Shown: piece after piece, positions 1 through 5,216 of the stretch | How positions within the stretch are numbered: position 1 is the stretch's first letter | How the letters are laid out: each line of letters opens with the position of its first letter | Source: Planctomycetaceae bacterium | Lineage (GTDB): Bacteria; Planctomycetota; Planctomycetia; Planctomycetales; Planctomycetaceae | Direction: 5' to 3' | Length of the DNA: 5,216 bases | Assembly: GCA_016765335.1 (NCBI GenBank) | Contig: JAESQE010000034.1 | Span: 2,994 to 8,209 of the forward strand | The notes under the pieces: model-generated | Databases searched by the model: none | What the model was told of the DNA's origin: nothing | The model's input: the letters and a program-made list of their open reading frames with translations, nothing else | Translations under genes and position numbers: made by a program

Positions 1-1
1 A

Positions 2-1120
2 ATGCAGACCGGTATCAAAGCCGTTGATGCCATGACGCCAATTGGTCGTGGTCAACGCGAATTGATCATCGGCGATCGAAAAACCGGTAAGACTGCGATT
101 GCAATCGATGCGATTCTCAATCAAAAAGGCAAAGATGTCATCTGCATTTATGTCGGATGTGGTCAGCGTGCCTCTTCTGTTGCAGGTGTTGTCGAAGTTC
201 TGACCGAGCACGGAGCAATGGACTACACAATCGTAGTCGCTGCTTCCTCATCGGACCCAGCTTCTATGCAGTACATCGCACCGTATGCAGGTGCAGCGAT
301 GGCTGAGCACTTTATGTATCAGGGCAAACACACATTAATTGTCTACGATGACCTTTCCAAGCAAGCTGTTGCTTATCGTGAAATGTCCTTGTTGATGAAA
401 CGTCCTCCAGGGCGAGAAGCTTATCCTGGTGATATTTTCTATTGCCATAGCCGATTGCTCGAACGTTCTGCAAAACTATCTGCAGAAAAGGGTGGCGGCT
501 CCATGACAGCGCTTCCGATTATCGAAACGCTTGAAGGGGAAGTTTCTGCATACATTCCAACCAACGTAATTTCAATTACAGATGGTCAGATTTATCTGGA
601 ACCAGACCTGTTCTACGCCGGTGTTCGTCCAGCTATTAACGTAGGTATTTCGGTATCTCGTGTAGGTGGTAATGCTCAGACCAAAGGGATGAAAAAAGTC
701 TCTGGAAGTTTGAAGCTCGACTTGGCAGCCTTCCGTGAATTGGAAGCGTTTGCTCAACTCGGTACCGATTTGGACAAAGCGACTCAGCAACAACTGGATC
801 GTGGATATTGCATGGTTGAATTGTTGAAACAACCACAATACAAACCAGTCGAAGTTGCCGATCAGGTCATCATCGTTTACGCAGGCAGTAAGGGTCACTT
901 TGATAACGTTCCTGTTGCAAAAGTATCTGAAGCTGAGCAGAACCTGTTACAGTTTATGTCTGAGCAGAAGTCTGAAGTTCGAAATCGTCTGGTCGAAACC
1001 AATGCGATGGATGACGAAATGGTAGAACAACTCGACGGAGCCTTAAAGGAATGGTGGACTCAAGTCAGTAAACTGTTTGTTGAAGCCGACCAGGAAGATG
1101 CCGTTGGTGCATCTGCATAG
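2..1120 (+). CDS. atpA: F1 ATP synthase subunit alpha, 5'-truncated by window edge
   Basis: This is the C-terminal 372 residues of the F1 alpha subunit, which forms the alpha3beta3 hexamer of the membrane-bound ATP synthase and carries the non-catalytic nucleotide sites. The first visible methionine is not the start: the sequence opens inside the conserved QTGIKAVD segment, and comparison with the 513-residue E. coli protein suggests about 145 residues (beta-barrel and start of the nucleotide-binding domain) lie outside. Visible motifs are the P-loop GDRKTGKT (fragment residues 24-31), the Walker B strand LIVYDD (112-117), [37 protein letters not shown], and the [17 protein letters not shown] segment, whose arginine (fragment residue 220) matches the catalytic arginine finger reaching into the beta site. 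The reading frame is intact and ends at TAG. atpG follows after 76 bp, as expected in an atp operon. Identity is essentially certain. Confidence 0.97.
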   Translation: MQTGIKAVDAMTPIGRGQRELIIGDRKTGKTAIAIDAILNQKGKDVICIYVGCGQRASSVAGVVEVLTEHGAMDYTIVVAASSSDPASMQYIAPYAGAAMAEHFMYQGKHTLIVYDDLSKQAVAYREMSLLMKRPPGREAYPGDIFYCHSRLLERSAKLSAEKGGGSMTALPIIETLEGEVSAYIPTNVISITDGQIYLEPDLFYAGVRPAINVGISVSRVGGNAQTKGMKKVSGSLKLDLAAFRELEAFAQLGTDLDKATQQQLDRGYCMVELLKQPQYKPVEVADQVIIVYAGSKGHFDNVPVAKVSEAEQNLLQFMSEQKSEVRNRLVETNAMDDEMVEQLDGALKEWWTQVSKLFVEADQEDAVGASA

Positions 1121-1196
1121 GTTTGTTTTGTAGTTCCATCGATTTATCAGGCACACCTTCGAAGTTAGAGATCAGATAAAGAAGTAATTCAGTCTC

Positions 1197-2078
1197 ATGG
1201 CAAATGCTCGTGTAATTATCAAGCGACTCAAGGCAGTCAAAAACATCCGCAAAATTACGCGGACTATGGAATTGATTGCCACCGCTCGATTCAAAAAAGC
1301 GATGGACAGAGCGTCCGAAGCCAAAGCATATACACAGAAAATTGCCGAAATTGTTGGCGACCTTTCTGCTGCCGACCTCTCCTTTTCGCATCCACTACTT
1401 CAAAAACGTGATAACGAAGAACGAGTTTTGGTACTGGTTTTAACTTCCAATCGTGGTCTGTGCGGCGGTTACAACTCTGGCGTTTTACGCCAGGCTGCCA
1501 ACTGTCTTAGAAGGTTAGAAAAGTCCCGCAAGAACCTTGTGTTAGAGGTTTCAGGCAAACGAGGCATTTCTTTCTTCAAATTTGACGGTAAAGCAACCGA
1601 CAAGCAGTACACACATTTCGAAGAGAAGCCAAGTTTCGAAGAAGTTGATGAACTGGCAACCCGCTTTATCGATCTTTATACAAGTGGTGCAGTTGATCGA
1701 ATTGAAGTGGCTTATACCGAATTTCATTCAGTGGCTCGGCAATCAGCTAAGCTGGAAACATTGCTTCCGATTCAGGATTTGTCAACTGATGACAACCAGG
1801 ATCAAGAGCAGGCACACGCTGTTGATTACGAATTCCTGCCTGATGCAGAAGCTATCTTGAAGGAAATTGTTCCCGCAGCTTTCAAAGCTAAATTGTTCAA
1901 ATGCTTCCTGGATGCTGCTGTCAGCGAACAGGTTGCAAGAATGATCGCGATGAAAGGTGCTACGGAAAATGCAGACGAAATGATTGGCGACCTTTCTACC
2001 AAGTACAACCGGGCAAGACAGTCGCAGATTACTTCAGAGTTAAGCGAAATTATTGGTGGAGCGTTGGCTCTGGAATAG
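1197..2078 (+). CDS. atpG: F1 ATP synthase subunit gamma
   Basis: The gamma subunit is the rotating central shaft of F1, coupling proton flow through the Fo ring to conformational change in the beta subunits. The 293-residue length fits the family (E. coli 287). The N-terminal helix (KNIRKITRTMELIATARFKK, about residues 15-34) and the C-terminal helix (SEQVARMIAMKGATENA, 243-259, then YNRARQSQITSELSEIIGGA) form the antiparallel coiled coil that enters the hexamer. Between them the Rossmann-like domain carries the signature SNRGLCGGYN (84-93). The ATG at 1197 gives the canonical short N-terminus starting MANAR. Only a weak purine-rich stretch, AAAGAAG at 1178-1184, lies 12 bases upstream, so initiation does not rest on a strong Shine-Dalgarno site. 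The protein has an acidic, glutamine-rich loop (about 199-207, DDNQDQEQ). The N-terminal helix resembles planctomycete gamma subunits from memory. Confidence 0.97.
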   Translation: MANARVIIKRLKAVKNIRKITRTMELIATARFKKAMDRASEAKAYTQKIAEIVGDLSAADLSFSHPLLQKRDNEERVLVLVLTSNRGLCGGYNSGVLRQAANCLRRLEKSRKNLVLEVSGKRGISFFKFDGKATDKQYTHFEEKPSFEEVDELATRFIDLYTSGAVDRIEVAYTEFHSVARQSAKLETLLPIQDLSTDDNQDQEQAHAVDYEFLPDAEAILKEIVPAAFKAKLFKCFLDAAVSEQVARMIAMKGATENADEMIGDLSTKYNRARQSQITSELSEIIGGALALE

Positions 2079-2091
2079 AGTGACGCTTCCT

Positions 2092-2108
2092 GGAAGTTTC
2101 CGACTTCC
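2092..2108 (+). other. Small hairpin in the atpG-atpD spacer
   Basis: GGAAGT (2092-2097) and ACTTCC (2103-2108) are perfect inverted repeats around the 5-base loop TTCCG, starting 14 bases after the atpG stop. A competing pairing exists because CTTCC just upstream (2086-2090) is also complementary to GGAAG. The hairpin is followed by TTATTG, not by a long T-run, so a full rho-independent terminator is unlikely. A role in mRNA processing or stability between gamma and beta cistrons is an inference; chance is possible for a 6-bp stem. Confidence 0.4.
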
Positions 2109-2154
2109 TTATTGAATACAAATTGTTGTCTTTCGTACAAAAAAAATTAAATCT

Positions 2155-2166
2155 ACTGATATCAGT
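2155..2166. other. 12-bp perfect palindrome upstream of atpD
   Basis: ACTGATATCAGT reads identically on both strands and sits 32 bases before the atpD start codon, just after an 8-base-plus A-tract (2139-2146) and an AT-rich segment. It has no loop, so it looks more like a possible dimeric protein-binding site than an RNA hairpin. No known operator is recognised, and a single palindrome of this size may be coincidental. Confidence 0.3.
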
Positions 2167-2184
2167 TATTGTTACAGAGAATTA

Positions 2185-3640
<1,456 letters not shown>

Positions 3641-3687
3641 TTTACGATCCAGTCTGATCCGAAAAGCAGAACTCAGCAGAGACAAAT

Positions 3688-4092
3688 ATGATTGCCGCAA
3701 ATTCTATTCAGTTGACCGTTGTCACTCCAGAAACCACGTTGCTTGATGAGCAAGCAGCTGTGTTGCAGTTTCCGTTGGAGGATGGCCAAATTGGTATTCT
3801 GCCTGGTCATGCCCCGATGGTCGGTCGACTGGGAATTGGCGAGCTGACTGTCACGACCTCGAAAGGCACAACAAGATTATTTGTTGATGGAGGTTTCGTG
3901 CAAGTCAAAGGGCAATCTGTGACCTTGCTCACGAACCAGGCTCATCAACTGGAAGACTTCTCTGCTGCAGAAGTTGAAAAGAGCTTCAACGAAGCAATTG
4001 AACGGGAAGCCAAAACTCCGTTCGAGCAATCCACCAAACAGCACGATATTGACCGCAATCGCAAATTGCTCTCGCTGTTGAACAAGTCGTAA
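3688..4092 (+). CDS. atpC: F1 ATP synthase subunit epsilon
   Basis: Epsilon sits at the foot of the gamma shaft, contacts the c-ring, and in many bacteria inhibits ATP hydrolysis through its C-terminal helices. The 134-residue length is normal for the family. The N-terminal beta-sandwich (about 1-87) is recognised by LTVVTPETTLLDE, the signature GQIGILPGHAPMVGRLGIGEL (split across about 33-53) and LFVDGGFVQVKGQSVTLL. The C-terminal part (about 88-134) is charged and helical, ending in HDIDRNRKLLSLLNKS. The segment IDRNRK (121-126) aligns by eye with the I/LDxxRA ATP-binding motif of Bacillus-type epsilon but has lysine in place of the alanine. No Shine-Dalgarno sequence is evident before the ATG at 3688; the start is chosen because the domain begins immediately after it. 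It is the last atp gene here, as usual. Confidence 0.95.
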   Translation: MIAANSIQLTVVTPETTLLDEQAAVLQFPLEDGQIGILPGHAPMVGRLGIGELTVTTSKGTTRLFVDGGFVQVKGQSVTLLTNQAHQLEDFSAAEVEKSFNEAIEREAKTPFEQSTKQHDIDRNRKLLSLLNKS

Positions 4093-4357
4093 TTGGCATT
4101 CGCGTTTCGTTTGCAAGTTGAATATTCTCTAAGCCCTTGCTACGCAACAAGAAGCACCTTCCTCAGCTCTCAACGAACAATCAAAGCAGGTTCGGAAATG
4201 TAGAGTGGCGCGCTTGCACCCACCTTCGTATGCTGATTGATTCTCTCAAATCAAGACGCATGGATCCTAAAGTGACAAATCAATTTGGGATGCAGTGTAG
4301 GCCGCAACAAGTTTTTACGAAGTTCCGGCATGGTGCTTTCTGTTTGAAGGAAGATTC

Positions 4358-4386
4358 AACCACAAAGACTCAAAAGCACGAAGAAA
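4358..4386 (+). repeat. Fragment resembling a dispersed ACAAAGAC-type intergenic repeat
   Basis: The tract runs AACCACAAAGACTCAAAAG then CACGAAGAAA. It closely resembles the low-complexity phrase built from ACCACAAAGACACAAAG and CACGAAGAA units that I recall as recurring between genes in planctomycetes and other bacteria, often mis-annotated as small proteins. Only one copy lies in this window, so its repeat nature rests on recollection and not on what the window shows. Confidence 0.4.
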
Positions 4387-4440
4387 TTAAGCCTCTAATA
4401 CCAAACTCAATTAATACTTGCGCGAAGCTCTCGCTCGTGG

Positions 4441-4456
4441 CCTTGTACTGACAAGG
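4441..4456. other. Hairpin in the atpC-distal intergenic region
   Basis: CCTTGT (4441-4446) and ACAAGG (4451-4456) form a perfect 6-bp stem with the 4-base loop ACTG. It is preceded by a smaller GCGA/TCGC pairing (4422-4425 with 4431-4434). No T-run follows on the + strand (ACTTAGTAGGG), so it is a poor intrinsic terminator. It could be part of a decayed repeat or an RNA 3'-end structure. Confidence 0.35.
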
Positions 4457-4506
4457 ACTTAGTAGGGTATGTTCAACTCGCAAACAAATATGCGAATGCG
4501 TATAAC

Positions 4507-4530
4507 TTCCCCTTCGTAAAGGGAGAGGAA
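4507..4530. other. Bulged hairpin in the intergenic region
   Basis: CCCTT (4510-4514) pairs with AAGGG (4519-4523) around the loop CGTA, and the flanks TTC (4507-4509) and GAA (4528-4530) extend it across a bulge. CCCTT-loop-AAGGG stems are common in bacterial intergenic repeats. No T-run follows on the + strand. On the minus strand it lies about 80 bases past the stop of the neighbouring gene, so a role in ending that transcript is possible but unsupported. Confidence 0.3.
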
Positions 4531-4608
4531 CCAATTAATAGAGGATCCCTAAAATGTGTTGTGGTTTTTAACTTGTATCATTGTGCAGAAGACAGCAACG
4601 GAGTTTCA

Positions 4609-5100
4609 TCAATCTCTCTGCACCAGTTTGGGGGATAAGAATTCCTTTGAACCGAGTACAAGCAGGCAAGCTTCCTGAATGCTTTTGATCCAGAGTTCTT
4701 CTTCTCCGACGACATCACGGACTTTATAGCGGCTACTTTTGACGGCTGCTTCTAGTTGCCGGATCGCTTCGTGCATTCCCCATTGGAAGAATTGGCATTG
4801 CTGAGCCGGAAGGTCCGTGCGTTTGAGTACGGTTTCTGTTTCGCTGCGTTGCCTTTCCATCGAGCAGAGTGCTGTTCCTTCACTGCGATATAACCGATCC
4901 GCAATAAATGCTCGGCGTAATCTTCCTTGAGCATCGAACTGATAAACGGGATCGGATCCGAAATAGAATGAGAAGGCACCGGTTTTGCGAAAGCCGATAA
5001 AAATGGGGTGCTCCCACTCCGGAATTGCAAACTCACCGCGAAGAACATACGCGGTCGCTTCTTTCACAAGATCTTCACGCTCTGCTTCGTGCCTGGCCAT
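4609..5100 (-). CDS. Conserved-looking uncharacterised protein, 163 residues
   Basis: I do not recognise a characterised family. The 163-residue product starts MARHEAEREDLVKEATAY and has an acidic/basic N-terminal helix (about 1-21). A strand-rich core follows (about 30-76) with IFIGFRKTGAFSFYFG, DPVYQFDAQGRLRRAF (50-65) and RLYRSEGT (69-76). The rest is largely helical, with RQRSETETVLKR (83-94) and a C-terminal region rich in charged residues. There is no signal peptide or membrane segment, so it is probably cytoplasmic. From memory it resembles a group of short hypothetical proteins in planctomycetes with the same YFGxDPVYxFD...GRLRRAF core. The ATG at 5100 is preferred because AAAGGTG lies 9 bases upstream; an in-frame GTG at 5112 would overlap that site. 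The gene is convergent with atpC and is probably unrelated to ATP synthesis. Its sustained, protein-like frame argues that it is real. Confidence 0.8.
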   Translation of the reverse strand: MARHEAEREDLVKEATAYVLRGEFAIPEWEHPIFIGFRKTGAFSFYFGSDPVYQFDAQGRLRRAFIADRLYRSEGTALCSMERQRSETETVLKRTDLPAQQCQFFQWGMHEAIRQLEAAVKSSRYKVRDVVGEEELWIKSIQEACLLVLGSKEFLSPKLVQRD

Positions 5101-5109
5101 TTTCGCATT

Positions 5110-5116
5110 CACCTTT
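5110..5116 (-). promoter_or_regulatory. Ribosome binding site deciding the start of the minus-strand gene
   Basis: On the minus strand AAAGGTG precedes the ATG at 5100 by 9 bases. Its final GTG is itself an in-frame start candidate that would add four residues (MNAK). The good pairing potential and spacing favour ATG 5100. Confidence 0.6.
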
Positions 5117-5117
5117 A

Positions 5118-5132
5118 ATAGAGACTCTCTAT
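5118..5132. other. Palindrome immediately upstream of the minus-strand gene
   Basis: ATAGAG (5118-5123) and CTCTAT (5127-5132) are perfect inverted repeats with the 3-base centre ACT. It abuts the ribosome site of the minus-strand gene. It could be an operator or a 5'-leader hairpin able to affect translation. The stem is short and AT-rich, so the function is speculative. Confidence 0.35.
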
Positions 5133-5143
5133 CAATTTCAAAG

Positions 5144-5215
5144 GGAGCACAGACATTCCTGTCTGTTTCGTTTGAGTCTGCCTTGCTTCAAGGCAGACAA
5201 GAATGTCTACCCTCC
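5144..5215. repeat. MITE/REP-like palindromic element, 72 bp
   Basis: The left arm (5144-5165, beginning GGAGCACAGACATTC) and right arm (5194-5215, ending GAATGTCTACCCTCC) are inverted repeats matching at 18 of 22 positions. The mismatches are a three-base block and one base that would pair as G-U in RNA. Nested inside is a perfect 10-bp stem, GTCTGCCTTG (5176-5185) with CAAGGCAGAC (5189-5198), around the loop CTT. The left arm is also locally self-complementary (ACAGAC/GTCTGT). The element encodes no protein and sits just upstream of the minus-strand gene. The layout is typical of non-autonomous palindromic intergenic repeats. From memory, similar AGACATTCxTGTCTG repeats occur many times in Gimesia/Rubinisphaera-type genomes; the copy number cannot be seen here. 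Confidence 0.7.
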
Positions 5216-5216
5216 G

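Larger units (their letters stand above)
4093..4608. other. 516-bp intergenic region between convergent genes
   Basis: No convincing gene is seen between the atpC stop and the stop of the minus-strand gene. A 104-codon open frame from a TTG at 4137 lacks a ribosome site and protein-like composition, and part of it translates a repeat-like tract. The region holds the tract at 4358-4386, hairpins at 4441-4456 and 4510-4523, a weaker stem at 4237-4254 (TTGATT/AATCAA), and a 9-bp direct repeat CAATTAATA (4408-4416 and 4532-4540). Neither strand shows a GC-rich stem followed by a T-run, so how the two convergent transcripts end is not visible. Confidence 0.6.

Noticed and set aside
2..4. ATG at the left edge as the true atpA start
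   Set aside because: It falls inside the conserved QTGxKAVD region just before the P-loop; about 145 residues of alpha must lie upstream.
1065..1391. 108-codon minus-strand frame across the atpA-atpG junction
   Set aside because: It is antisense to the ends of two certain genes and has no recognisable domain or initiation signals.
4113..4140. GCAAG/CTTGC pairing just after atpC as an operon terminator
   Set aside because: It is a 5-bp stem with an 18-base loop and no T-run, too weak to call a terminator.
4137..4451. 104-codon open frame starting at TTG between atpC and the minus-strand gene
   Set aside because: It has no ribosome site and a rare start codon, its composition does not look like a folded protein, and part of it translates the repeat-like tract at 4358-4386.
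4408..4540. CAATTAATA direct repeats as a target-site duplication around an insertion
   Set aside because: The 9-bp repeats are AT-rich and the sequence between them has no terminal inverted repeats or mobile-element gene.
5110..5112. GTG as the start of the minus-strand gene
   Set aside because: This GTG forms the end of the AAAGGTG ribosome site that is well spaced for the ATG at 5100, so the downstream ATG is the better start.
5114..5143. Promoter for the minus-strand gene with TTGAAA and TATTAA hexamers
   Set aside because: The gap is only 15-16 bases, and transcription would begin inside or after the ribosome site, which conflicts with the chosen start.

Overview
The window holds the distal part of an F-type ATP synthase operon on the + strand, in the order atpA (5' end cut off by the window edge), atpG, atpD, atpC. 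These encode the alpha, gamma, beta and epsilon subunits of the F1 sector. This matches the second half of the common bacterial order atpBEFHAGDC. All four frames are intact, the nucleotide-binding and catalytic motifs of alpha and beta are present, and nothing suggests pseudogenisation. The spacers are 76, 119 and 47 bp, with no overlapping start/stop codons.

After atpC comes about 516 bp (4093-4608) without a convincing gene. It contains a short stretch resembling a widespread dispersed bacterial intergenic repeat (4358-4386) and two small hairpins, but no clear rho-independent terminator. A convergent minus-strand gene (4609-5100) encodes a 163-residue soluble protein that I cannot assign a function. 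Its start is best placed at an ATG with a good Shine-Dalgarno match rather than at the GTG 12 bases further out. Upstream of that gene, at the right edge of the window, lies a compact 72-bp MITE/REP-like element (5144-5215) with imperfect 22-bp terminal inverted repeats and a perfect 10-bp internal stem.

Organism: the gamma N-terminus (NIRKITRTMELIATARFKKA), the style of the uncharacterised minus-strand protein, the moderate base composition and the AGACATTC-type palindromic repeat all remind me of marine Planctomycetes of the Gimesia/Rubinisphaera kind. This placement is from memory of such sequences, not a search; the phylum is moderately likely and the genus uncertain.

How the genes work together: alpha and beta form the catalytic hexamer, gamma is the rotating central shaft, and epsilon is the regulatory foot of the shaft. 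The missing upstream sequence would be expected to carry the Fo genes, delta and the start of alpha. I see no new multi-gene system. The items most worth a second look are the palindromic element at the right edge, the unassigned minus-strand gene, and the structured atpG-atpD spacer.
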